A DNA stretch of 30,136 bases from the NCBI GenBank assembly GCA_036940085.1, contig JALLBK010000138.1:1-30136 (forward strand), read 5' to 3'. The translations under genes and the position numbers were made by a program. The notes beneath the pieces were generated by a model. The model did no database searches and was not told the origin of the DNA. It saw only the letters and a program-made list of their open reading frames with translations. This document shows positions 18,947 to 29,018 of this stretch, piece after piece (within the stretch, counting starts at the first letter, position 1; each line of letters starts with the position of its first letter). The DNA is from Discostella pseudostelligera (Eukaryota; Bacillariophyta; Thalassiosirophyceae; Thalassiosirales; Thalassiosiraceae).

Positions 18947-21590
18947 CTACCGTCCATTTCCCCATATTATTGCAATCTTTTCATATGCCTCTTCCTTCCT
19001 TTTGCCCGTCGATAACTTTTTGACAAAGCCCATGTGAACTAATTCATGAACAGCAAAGAAAAACGCAGCTTCATTCGAATGCGATGCCTGCGTTTGTCCT
19101 CCGTTGCTCTCTGAGACAGTATCAAAGTATTTCTCATACCAATCCGCCAGCGTCATTACTCGGGATTGGAATACTCCAAAAGCAACGTGGCGCGCATGGG
19201 CAAGAGGGCACCTATCTAATGAGTGTGACACTGTCGAGAATAAAGTCATGGCGACATCTCTCCGAGGTTGCACTAACGGAGTGTCGTCCACCGTTAATTT
19301 CACTGACATGTTATGTATGGCCCAGACCAGTATGTGGTCAACTATTGCTCTGGCAAGGGCTACGTTGGCTTCATCATTCGAAGCAAACTTGCCAGTAAGG
19401 ATTATGAATTCGTCAAGTTCCTTTTGTAATGAAGCAGTGCAATTAGTCGAGGCATCGTCCCACGCCATAGTCTTTCGTCTCACATGACCAAGGATGCGAA
19501 GGAGCTCGAGCATGCGTGAACTCATGTGAAGATCAGAGAACATCACAATCCCTGTAAAAGGAGATAGATTGAAAATTGCATCGATTCTCTGGCATAGTTG
19601 ATGGCACAAGTAAAACGTTTGCACCCTCCGGAATAGATCACATATATTGCCATCTTCCTGATCATTGATTGTTGCAAAGGTGTCAGTAGACATGTGCGAC
19701 AAGATGATTCTTCTGCCATGTTTATCACCAAACAACCACTTAATACGAACTTCATTCGGGGTGGTGAACTTCTCGCAGTTCAGAAGTGAGATGAATGCAC
19801 CTGCAACGATCCAAAAAAACGATGTTTAGATAAGAGCTTAACAACAAATCGTAGCGGCTTCCGAGATGCATTGCGAATTGACTTACCAGGCACGGCAAAG
19901 TAATGACGCAGGGTTGATTTCAACATCCGTCCGACGGACACAATTGAATTATCCGCTTGAATGTCAATGAACAGACGACGATCGGTCCACAGAAATGTCG
20001 GTATGCTGTCGCTAGTAAATAATCGATTGACAAACAGGTCTGCCATGTCACAGACATCAGCAACAGAGAAGATAGTAAAGCCAGGTCAATGAGTTAACGA
20101 ACATGGCTCCGATGAAAGTTCATGCTGAAGGATGTAAACTTACCCCACTGAACTTGAGGTGGCGGGACATACAATTCACGCACTACCGCCCCACCTGCCG
20201 TCCCACCCCGAAAAGCCGGACGAGCAAGCTTCGACAATCGATCCCCCAATCCACCTGGCGATGCATCCATGACCACCACCGATATTGGCACTCCATCGCC
20301 ACTGTCGTTCTCATGCCCACATCGAAGTGAGGACATGGTAGCAAAGAATGAATCCAATGTAGGTGATGCAATCTCCTCGGGATCTTCCAATATGACAATA
20401 ATCGAATCATAGGATTCGGTACATCCCGCCCAATCTATTAGAGATTGAGTCCATGACCATATCGAACGGACCAGTACACCATTGTTGACACCACCGTATC
20501 TATAAGACTTTCGCCGTTTGCGTTGTTTTTGAAGCTCCATTGCATAGGATTCACCATGGATGGGATCATTTCGTAAACATTGAGATAGTAGTTCGGCAAC
20601 TATTCGACCCTTACGGACTAGTTCCGATGTGGAGCGTATGACACAGACACATGGGGATCGGCGTGGTTGATGTTGCTGGTGTCCGTGAGTTGTAGTATTT
20701 GAACGTTTTGACAAGTCGGAAGATAGCCCCTTGGTAATCATTGCTCGATCCAATACGTTGGGATGACATTTGACAACTGTTACTGGAAGCAAATTCGGAT
20801 TGTAACTTTCTGGACGTAGACTATTAAAGAGGATGTTGTTGGCATCATCCTCCTGATCTTCCTGTAGTCGTCGATTGTGAAGATCAAATTGTTGTTGATC
20901 ATCTACACCATCTACTTCATCGGGTTGGAACATGTCAAAGAAGCCATGTATTTCGGAAGCAAGCGTTGGTAGCTGAGTATCACCCCCTCTCATCCACTTC
21001 TGCATTCTCTTATCTATCCTGGTCTTACATTCATCTTTTCCCACAGCAGTATCTTTCAATACAGTATCATTCTCATTCCATGAATATCTCAAACTGTAAT
21101 TGACACACTCCTCCACTTCATGCATGGCAATTCTCATGGCACATTCGGATAAATAGCGTGAATGGCCTTGCACTTCCTGAGTTGTGGGGGGATAGATGCT
21201 ATCCAATGCAATATCTTTCTTTGTTTTGTAGTTAGATGCTGTTGTTAGTGGCGTTTTTGTTTCGTCGCTGATACTGACACCGACGGTGCTGCTGCTTTGA
21301 CCTCGTTTTCGTCGGGATGGACGACGACTTGTTGCATTGTTTGCTGCATCATCATTCTCCTCCACTCCCAATGCTGATGTCATCTTTGAGCCATATCTGG
21401 CATTATTTGATGAAGATGATGACGTTGAGTTGGATACAATACCACGCTCGGGAAGGTGGTGGCATGTCAACCATGATGGCAACGACAGTCCCGACGACGG
21501 CGACGCCGCTGCGCGGCGTTGGTTTCCGACATGGTTGCGGCGTTGGGTGGTTTGTTTGTTGATGTTACTACCATCTCCACCACCGTTCAT
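18947..21590 (-). CDS. ORC3: Origin recognition complex subunit 3-like protein (3 exons)
   Basis: Predicted 817-residue protein from exons 21590-20144, 20039-19887 and 19800-18947, with introns of 104 bp (GTAAG...GCAG) and 86 bp (GTAAGT...GCAG). ORC3 is a structural, AAA+-like subunit of the nuclear complex that marks replication origins. Supporting features: a central segment YDSIIVILEDPEEIASPTLD then VPISVVVMDASPG, matching the position where ORC3 has its Walker-B-like strand; IDIQADNSIVSVGRMLKSTL-RHYF, like the ORC3 stretch NFIKGLKLSLLEHFYSQP; and a winged-helix end FFFAVHELVHMGFVKKL...IIWGNG, like the ORC3 ending AVSELELLGFIKP...LTWG. The first 150 residues are Ser/Asn/Arg-rich and disordered. 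In-frame ATGs exist at 21740, 21731, 21698 and 21623; the first two lie among promoter elements, so 21590 (MNGGGDG) is used, with 21623 and 21698 possible. Confidence 0.72.
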
Positions 21591-22046
21591 TTTGGCAGTG
21601 GAGATGTGAGCCGCGCCTATCATTGATGTAATAATATTATGGTAGCGGTGGACGTCAGAGAAGTATCTACTGCTCCATGGCCATGCGCGTGGTTTCATGA
21701 AGGAATTGGAATCAATGGCTTCCCGCCATTTCATATTCAAAATGCACTTTCCCGCTATTTTCTCACTCCTACTCCTGCCAACTCACTTCCACGCGGCGCA
21801 GCATTCCATCCTGCAACACTTTGATTCAGCCGATTGTCTCATGAACAATGTGATATTCTATTACTTTATTGTAGAGGTGCTACAATCTACGGTGCATAGC
21901 ATGTGAAGAGGCGCGGTCGCAATCTTCGAATATACCAGGCTAGTTGGTGAGTTGGTCGGAGCGCTCTGTGACTCTACTTGCAACTTTGTCTCGATTCTCG
22001 ATCAAGATATTTCAACTATGAGTAGTATGTTGCCTAACGGGAGAAT
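21591..22046. promoter_or_regulatory. ORC3 upstream region with two E2F-like sites
   Basis: This gap lies between the ORC3 start and the stop of the ZMYND10-like gene, both on the minus strand. It has TTCCCGCCA at 21720-21728 and TTCCCGCTA at 21749-21757, 130-170 bp upstream of the chosen ORC3 ATG. E2F control of ORC genes is established in animals and plants, so the site fits the gene. From about 21830 to 22046 nothing is recognised; it should include the 3' UTR of the ZMYND10-like transcript. Confidence 0.5.
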
Positions 22047-24444
22047 TCATGTAGAAGCTGAACGAATAGATATGAATGCTTGAGATAGAGTGTACCCGCG
22101 CAATAGCTTGGTTCCGGCTGGCACCATACCACGTGCAAGTCGTTTGAATCCTAACTGGATCACTACACTCTCTGTCTCGACGTTGCCAATTTGTCTCCAT
22201 TCCTTGGATGTGAAAGTTTCTGTTGGCAATTCAATACCCACCTCATCGTAGTCATCCTGAGATGCATCATGCTGCATGGTCGGAAGCGATAGCGAGTCGA
22301 TGGATAATGTCACCTCGCGAGGGTGGTGTGACAAAGTATCCTTCTGGAATTGAACATTAGCCACAATCTTGGCACGTGGGAAAATAACCTCACATTCACC
22401 AACCGTTTGTGAGATGCTCAGCTTGATCCTATGAAATGTACCCATGGGAGTAATTGTCGTGGTTGGAGTATTCTCACGCACTGGAGCCAATTCGTATGTC
22501 ACCTGCCCACTATCTTCCATCATGTGCAGCACCACCTTATCTACCAGGTCGTGATCTTCCAGAGATGATTGGGTATTTTGCTTCATTGTATCAAGAGCTG
22601 GGGTGCTTTCAGTACTGGAATCGAACAAGTCTTCTCCTCCGCCATACACCTCTGACGCAATACGACGCAATGTCACATCCGTTGAATCCGAAACATGAGA
22701 GAAGACCTCGTCCCATTGCATCTGTGCAATCGTTTCCCAATACTCATCATTCTTAGTGCAGTGATTACCCTTCTTTCCCATGATGGAATCTCGCACCAAA
22801 TCGACACGTTGTAACAACATTCCCGACCAGTTGCCATTCGATGATCGATGCACACCGCCCTGTCCAGAGGGAGGCACTCCAAGGATGCATAATTCGTCCA
22901 GGTATCGCGCAACATCCGCCAACACTGGCAATTGATCAATAAGTGTCTCGTGGATGTATTTTCGGAGACGCATTAGCTGTGATTTACGATATTCGTCGAG
23001 ACCGTACGATTCGCGACACGCCTTGGAGGTGGTGAGGTGAAATATAGCAAGCCAAGGTTGTCCTTCCAGCTTGGTCAGGCGCAGGAGATCTGTGGATGGG
23101 ACCTCTTTCCAATCGTTATTCTCGTCCAACTTCTCCCATACCAACTTTGTGGAAGAAGTCTCCGTACTGCTGCTGTTATTTTTTGCGTTGTGTGAAGCAG
23201 ACAATCTACGTCTGGTCCAGGGAGGCTCCTCGATAAGCGGCACCATCAACATTGGAAAATCATGCACCTCCAATAGTCTGCTCAATAGACTAGGGCCCAG
23301 CTCGTTTGAACTCTCACAAATATATCGCGACAACGATACGGAGGTAATAGCAGTTCGATACATGGTTTCATACTTGGAATCTAGAATCTCATCTATGCGT
23401 GCCCGGTTTTGGAGGTGGTCGGATAGCTTAGATGCAGTGAGGGGATTTTTCTGACGAGAGATTGCTGAGTTGTGATCCTCGGGAGTTCCAAGGAATATCT
23501 GTGAGAGTAGAAGGGATGTTGTTACATCATGTAGAATGTGAGCTTATGCAACGGGTTCTTCTCAGGATTAATTGTAATGACATTCTCACCAACTGTCGAG
23601 CGCAGTAATCGATCAAAGAAAGTAGCACATCATCACCTCTACAACCGCCACTCTTTCCTGCAGATTCATCCTTTGATGATATCAATTCCGGTGGTACACC
23701 CCTATAAAATATCAGATTCAATAATGAAACAATCGTCGTTTCTACATGCAATATGAATGCTGTCCGTAAGCCATTGCCATTGGCTGCTAGTCGAAATGCC
23801 AATTCACCGTGCTCCTCGCTAGAGATTGAGGAGATAGCAACACCCGTCTTGCAGTCTTTGACTCCTCTATCGACCTTCACCAAACTATTCTCTTCTCGAT
23901 GCTCGTCGCCATCAACCACCACCTCTGCATCATTTCCGGCATCACCGTCGTCATGTCGATTGCCTCGACCAAACAAGACATTCTCCCTCCACAATTCCAA
24001 TGCTAGCAACGTACGCACCAAAACCTCAATCTTATCACTATTCTCCAAGAATGCTTCTACTATATACTCCTCGTCTGCACCACCATTGTCTCCGAACAAT
24101 GCACCCCGGCTTCCTCCACTACTATAGCCATCATCCACCTTCTCACTGCCATCATTTCTTCCTCCCTGATTAGAACTAACATTTACCATCAACGACTTCT
24201 CCTTCGTAACAATCCTCGCCGTAGTATGGGCTTGTATAGACAATCGTCCTAAATTGACACAATATGCCATCATGAATTTGTCGGTGCCAACCTCCCGGAC
24301 CGAGGTGAGAGGGTAGATGGACGAGAGGAGAGTTTGGGTTTCTAGGCCCGGTGAGACTGTTACGCCCATCATTGATAGACCATCCTTACTTTTTGCGACT
24401 TCGTCGTTGTAGTCCGATGCCGATGCTCCGATCATTGTCATCAT
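22047..24444 (-). CDS. ZMYND10: ZMYND10-like axonemal dynein assembly factor lacking the MYND finger (2 exons)
   Basis: Predicted 768-residue protein from exons 24444-23590 and 23498-22047, phase-0 intron of 91 bp (23499-23589, GTGAG...ACAG). ZMYND10 acts in the cytoplasm with chaperones to preassemble ciliary dynein arms. The helical body of animal ZMYND10 is followed block by block: NSDKIEVLVRTLLALELWRE, ILHVETTIVSLLNLIFYRGV, LSLIDYCARQL, AITSVSLSRYICESSNELGP, LLSRLLEVHDFPMLMVPLIE, PPWTRRR, LTKLEGQPWLAIFHLT and HETLIDQLPVLADVARYLDE. The animal protein (about 440 residues) then ends in a Cys/His MYND finger; here no such cluster exists and the protein continues about 170 residues into a beta-rich tail (GTFHRIKLSISQTVGECEVI, NVETESVVIQLGFKRLARGM). 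Acidic low-complexity insertions interrupt the N-terminal half. The presence of this gene suggests flagellated life stages. Confidence 0.82.
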
Positions 24445-24974
24445 TTCTTACTTTTAGGCTTTGTTGTCGCGATGGAGCCGCGAGCCAACTACAAAAATAA
24501 GTATGCAAAATGAAAATTTTAAATTGAAACTCAAACTTCCTCCTCACCGGCTCCGATCATCTCCTGAACCTGAACCTGAGATGAATGGACTCTACCATCA
24601 CCGTGCACGCCATCTGATGCCGAGGGCAATGCCATGCTCTAATCGGTAATTGTTTGGTGAGTATCTACCATACGGTAGCGGACGCGACACGCGACGGCGG
24701 CGGCGACCATCGACAGCCATCGACCATGGTGGAATGGCGGGAAGAAGATTTGGCGAAGAATTTCTCGCAAAATTGGCGGGAAGGATATTTTGGCGAATAC
24801 AATTACAGGCGAAAATGGCGGGAAGAGCCATCATTCCATCATAATCCCATGCATTCGATCTCATCCGATATTCGTCGAGCCTCAATTGGTGGGAGATTGA
24901 TGATCGATGGCAAGCACGGGGCAGGAGATAGTAGAGTGGAGTGCAGTGCATAATATATATAGTATGATGGTAGG
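24445..24974. promoter_or_regulatory. Divergent promoter with a cluster of TGGCGGGAA sites
   Basis: This 530-bp region lies between the ZMYND10-like (-) and pseudouridine synthase (+) starts. It contains exact TGGCGGGAA at 24735-24743, 24774-24782 and 24816-24824, and looser TTTGGCGAA-type copies near 24749 and 24788-24797, so five related elements fall within 90 bp. A CG-rich CGACGGCGGCGGCG stretch lies just before (about 24690). The small ORFs across it translate the repeated element and are not considered genes. Confidence 0.6.
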
Positions 24975-26276
24975 ATGAGATTCGCGCAATTCTTTTCCTC
25001 CGTTGCCATCGTCATCGTCGGCACATCATCTGCCCAAAGAAGTACGGTCGGCGGAAGTGGCAATTGCTGTTTTGGGTTGACATCGTCATCTTTTTTCGTC
25101 TCCCTTCCTCATTCAGTCAGAATAGAAAGAAAAATTGGTGATCCAAAGACGAAGATGCCCTCTTCTCACTTCCATTCTGCTTCAACTCTTTTCCTTTACT
25201 CCATCACTACCCGACTTTATGTCATTACCGACGACAACAATGCAGTCGACATACCAATTCTCTTCGAGAATAATTCTCTCCTAGCAATTAACAAACCCCA
25301 TGGTATATCATACCACGATGATCCAGTGGCGAGAACTCCGGGAATAGTATCCCTTTTGCGTAGTCAACGACAAAGACAGAAACAAAATCAACAACAAAGT
25401 ACCGAAGACGATGATGCGGGTGAAAGACTCTACGGTGTCCATCGTCTTGATCAGGTCACATCCGGGATACTTTTATTTGCCAAATCTCCAAGAGTTGCCA
25501 GTACTCTAATGAGAAAATTCGCCAGTAGTAGAGGAGGACGAAGTAAAGAACAGGAGGAGGACGACGGGATCATCAAATTCTATTTTGGCATTAGCGGGAA
25601 GAAACCTACAAAGAAAAAACAAGGATGGGTGAATGGAATTATGGTCAAGGGACGTAGGGGAAGTTATAAGTTACTTGCGGCTACTAATGGCAACAGCGAC
25701 AACTACAACGATGATGATGGTATTGAGGATGATGACGATGACGAAGAATCACCTGTGAAGAAAAGCAGCTATGCATCGACTAGATTCTATACTGCCGGGT
25801 TGGGCCATCTGCCGCTTTTGGCATCACCACCACAATCCTCCTCTAGCGTTGACGATAATAGTGATCGAAGAAGTATTGAACGACAAAACGGAGTACTACC
25901 AAAGACGGCAATCCTCTTTCGACCGCACACTGGTAAAACGCATCAGCTACGCGTGGCTGCTAAATCACTTGGACTGCCACTGCTGGGAGATGCACGGTAT
26001 GGTGGTGGCCGTGTCGGTATGTCAGCAGCGTGCATCGGTGACATCGATCGGACCTATCTTCATGCCTCCGCCATACATTTCAATCTCGATGGTGAATCTG
26101 TGACGATTTGGTCTCCTCCGCCGTTTGCTCAATTGATAGCATCATCAGACGATAATGTGAAAGCGGAGAAGACGTTGTTAGATAACGTATTTGAACGCAT
26201 GATGGGGAAACATTCCGATTGTCAACCGATCATTGATGCCATACATGCAAGCAGACATCTAAATTTATCTGCATGA
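24975..26276 (+). CDS. RluA-family RNA pseudouridine synthase
   Basis: Predicted 433-residue single-exon enzyme that isomerises uridine to pseudouridine in rRNA or tRNA. RluA-family landmarks: ILFENNSLLAINKPHGISYH (about residue 95), the catalytic motif YGVHRLDQVTSGILLFAKS (Asp about 159), a KFYFGI strand, TAILFRPHTGKTHQLRVAAK, LGLPLLGDARYGG and TYLHASAIHFNL. The first 80 residues start with a hydrophobic stretch (FFSSVAIVIVGTSSA) and may be an organellar or secretory leader; ATG 25155 is an alternative start. A non-conserved insertion of Asp/Glu-rich sequence (near 25700-25755, from GAT/GAC repeats) and a Gln-rich one (near 25365-25400) extend loops. Its stop is only 31 bp from that of the convergent transporter gene. 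Confidence 0.9.
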   Translation: MRFAQFFSSVAIVIVGTSSAQRSTVGGSGNCCFGLTSSSFFVSLPHSVRIERKIGDPKTKMPSSHFHSASTLFLYSITTRLYVITDDNNAVDIPILFENNSLLAINKPHGISYHDDPVARTPGIVSLLRSQRQRQKQNQQQSTEDDDAGERLYGVHRLDQVTSGILLFAKSPRVASTLMRKFASSRGGRSKEQEEDDGIIKFYFGISGKKPTKKKQGWVNGIMVKGRRGSYKLLAATNGNSDNYNDDDGIEDDDDDEESPVKKSSYASTRFYTAGLGHLPLLASPPQSSSSVDDNSDRRSIERQNGVLPKTAILFRPHTGKTHQLRVAAKSLGLPLLGDARYGGGRVGMSAACIGDIDRTYLHASAIHFNLDGESVTIWSPPPFAQLIASSDDNVKAEKTLLDNVFERMMGKHSDCQPIIDAIHASRHLNLSA

Positions 26277-26307
26277 TGATTTGAATGACGACCCACGTGC
26301 AATCACT

Positions 26308-28472
26308 TCAACAGTGACTTGCCAGCAATCTCTCTGCAATGTCATCGCTATGCGTCACCCATAGTACGACCGCCCCATTCTTTGTTGAATACTCAACAAC
26401 ACTATTCTCAACGATCTTCTCCATTTCATTGTCTAGGCCTGATGTGGCCTCGTCTAAAAGGAGAATTGTTGCGCGTGATGCCATGGCAATGGCTAGGAGC
26501 ATTCTTTGCGATTCTCCTCCCGAGAGTGTCTTCCACTCTTTATCTAAATATGGATGATGATCATCCTGCAGACTGGCGGAGTATTCGATGCGTTTGCTTC
26601 CGCCCATACCCCACTGATCGAGATATGACATCGTTTGTAACAGCATTTCATCCTCCGACAGAAATTCGAAAGTCGAAATATGAAAAGATGCGACGCGTGC
26701 AATGAAATCTCGCGGTGTGCCAGGTAAGTCAGCCTTGTTCTGCGTAACGTATCGAACCGTCGTCCTCCACTGAATTATGTCGTGTCCTAATCCATTGCCA
26801 TCCCCTCTACCATAGCAAGCCGATAGAGATAACCCAGATGTCATAACGTCTCCATCATCCAGTGGCGTGAGTCCTGCTAACACGCGCAGCAAAGTTGTCT
26901 TTCCACAACCACTCGGCCCTCTGACGATTCCGATCTCTCCTTTCTTAAAACTGGCGGTAAGGTTGGTGCATAGGACGCGTTGTTGTGACTGCAGCTGATT
27001 ATTGGTGCCCTCGGGTGCAGATGAAGAAGGTGATTGATGGAGAGATGTAGCATCGGGATCCGATCGACTTTTCTTTTGATGGCTCTTCTGCACAGAAAAA
27101 GCGAGATTTGCGATTCGAAACATCGGCTTGGAGTCATAGCCAGATACCTCACGAGTGAGGATCTTAATCGTATTCGTATCCTTACTTGAGCCATATTGCA
27201 AAGGCTGAGTCTCCGAATTGCTAGCAACATCTCGTGACCGTCCCCGCATTGGACAGCAACAGTTGTCAACGAACCCCATCATAGTTTGCATGATTCCCAC
27301 CTTCTTGTTCTGCTTCGTATCAACCACTTCGATGAATCGGTCTGTACGCAAGACATGTGTTCCAGCATCGAATGCTACGCGGTAGATGATGAACATGTTA
27401 AAGCAAATCGCAATGAAAGTACAAGTTGAAATCAGATACATGATTAGAATTTGGTAGTGAGCCGCTTCCGTCACGGGAGAGCCTCCAAGAATCTGCCCCG
27501 TCATCATTCCTGTGTTGGATGGACCAACCAAATATTAGTTTCATTGCAGATTGGAAGTATGGATCGGCACTGATAGTTTCCAATCTACACTTCGACGGAA
27601 TCGTTTCACTCACCAGGGATGGCAACCAATCCGATGACATTTAAGCTATTCACCAATGGTGTGACTCCCGCTCCAACTGCCTCATTTACCTGTCTCCGAA
27701 GACTCTGCCACCCACTAGCACCGAAACTAAGACATAATTCGATCTCTCTTCGACCACCTTCCATAATTTGCGTCGTTAGGTGTTTGACCGTCAATTTCAC
27801 ACCACTGATGCAATTTCCCATTAGCATTCCGCACATTGGGATGACATACTGAGGATTCCATCGTGGTTCTGGGCGTACGATGCATAGAAAAGAAAACGCA
27901 CCAACAGAAATTATTGATAGAAGGAGTGCGAGGAACGTCATCAGTGAATGGTACTGGTAGGTGTATTTGATGTTGGATACCGACTCTTTAGTTGCAATGA
28001 GTGTCATGAAAAGTACATCTGTGTGGTGTGAAACAATGAGTCAAATTAGAACGATATAATTTGGGAATAAAATGAAACGGTTCGATTTGTGAATCTCAAT
28101 AGAGAGATACTCACACAAGCCAACCAACCAGGGCCAGCCCATTCCCATGACGAAAATCGGATGCAAAATCATCCCTAGAATCATCAGCTGAACGAAACAT
28201 CTTATTACTCCAATAATCAATTCATTTGTGAGGCCAAGATCAAGTCTATGGCCCAGGAATGCGATGAAGAAAAGAGGGATCGCAGTTAGGACTAGAGTAG
28301 GTGTGCTAACATGGATAACACCAGTTGCATCATTGCTGCCGGCTTGTTCCATTGCCAATTGTGATGCGAGATGCCGTGAGGTCTCGACGGCGACCTCGCC
28401 GCGCCCGTCGGAGTGCCCTTGCACCCCGCCAAATAGGCCAATAATCATGAGCTTTATACGAGCGACTGGCAT
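26308..28472 (-). CDS. FetB/STAR2-type permease fused to FetA/STAR1-type ABC ATPase (3 exons)
   Basis: Predicted 654-residue fusion from exons 28472-28115, 28018-27614 and 27509-26308; introns of 96 bp (GTGAGT...ACAG) and 104 bp (GTGAGT...ACAG). The N-terminal half is a UPF0014/FetB (YbbM) permease: several membrane segments (TPTLVLTAIPLFFIAFLG, FVQLMILGMILHPIFVMGMG, YVLFMTLIATKES, LIMYLISTCTFIAICFNMF) and the family signature across the second junction, VIGLVAIPGMMTGQILGGSP. The C-terminal half is an ABC ATPase with Walker A GPSGCGKTT (about 452-460), signature LSGGESQRM (about 583), Walker B ILLLDEATSGLD and H-loop WVTHSDD. In E. coli FetA and FetB are separate subunits of an iron exporter; in plants STAR1 and STAR2/ALS3 are separate and confer aluminium tolerance. 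Substrate here is unknown. The in-frame frame runs further upstream but without an earlier ATG. Confidence 0.88.
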
Positions 28473-29018
28473 CTGACGGTAGCGGCTCACTTGCTCTCGA
28501 GATTCATGAGTTGATGTCGGCGGCAGCGGCGGTGCGTGCACTGCACATGCAACACGCACATGTCACATAGTAATAATGTGTATGCTTGCAGATGCTTGCA
28601 CGCAGTGGCGGCATTTCCCGCCAAATGGCCAAATGTGTCGAGTCGAGTCATTGGACTCTCCCGCCAAATCTTTACCACGTGGAACAGCGGTGCGTTCAAG
28701 GTGTAAGTGTAAAGAAGTGATGTTGAAGAGAAGAATGCATAATAATTCACGAATCTCTTATACAAAATAAACTGATCATGGTGCTCTATCTAAGATCTTC
28801 TTCCTTTTTTCAGTATGGGGTGAAGGAGGTGCTACGATCACGCAACAAGCAACACGCAACATGCACCTCATTGTCAATTTATGCTTGTCGTCATACACGT
28901 CGAATCTATGTTCCATAATGATTGCGTTATCTCTGCCGCTGCACTATGGACCCCAAAAGACTTAAACCGATTGTTTTTGCTCCCTTTGTACAATTAACCA
29001 TTAGAATGCATTACTTAT
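28473..29018. promoter_or_regulatory. Upstream region of the FetB-FetA fusion gene with two E2F-like sites
   Basis: This non-coding gap lies between two minus-strand genes. TTCCCGCCA occurs at 28615-28623 (within CATTTCCCGCCAAAT) and a one-mismatch copy CTCCCGCCA at 28658-28666, about 145-190 bp upstream of the fusion gene ATG. ATGCTTGCA is directly repeated at about 28582-28600, and GCAACACGCA occurs at about 28549 and 28848. Nothing is recognised between about 28870 and 29018, which probably holds the 3' UTR of the following gene. Confidence 0.5.

Noticed and set aside
19545..19560. Possible extra intron acceptor (CTTTTACAG) inside ORC3 exon 3
   Set aside because: The frame is open across it and no matching in-phase donor with better family similarity was found; kept as continuous coding sequence.
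24654..24953. 99-codon ORF before the pseudouridine synthase
   Set aside because: It translates the TGGCGGGAA repeats (repeated Trp-Arg-Glu); promoter sequence rather than a gene.
28473..28559. N-terminal extension of the FetB-FetA fusion to 28559
   Set aside because: That codon is GTG; the first in-frame ATG is 28472, and the extra residues are low-complexity Pro/His.
28760..29018. Possible small RNA gene (TCTAAGATCTTC resembles part of a U2-like start)
   Set aside because: The match is a few bases only, with no conserved U2 stem or branch-recognition sequence; not supportable.
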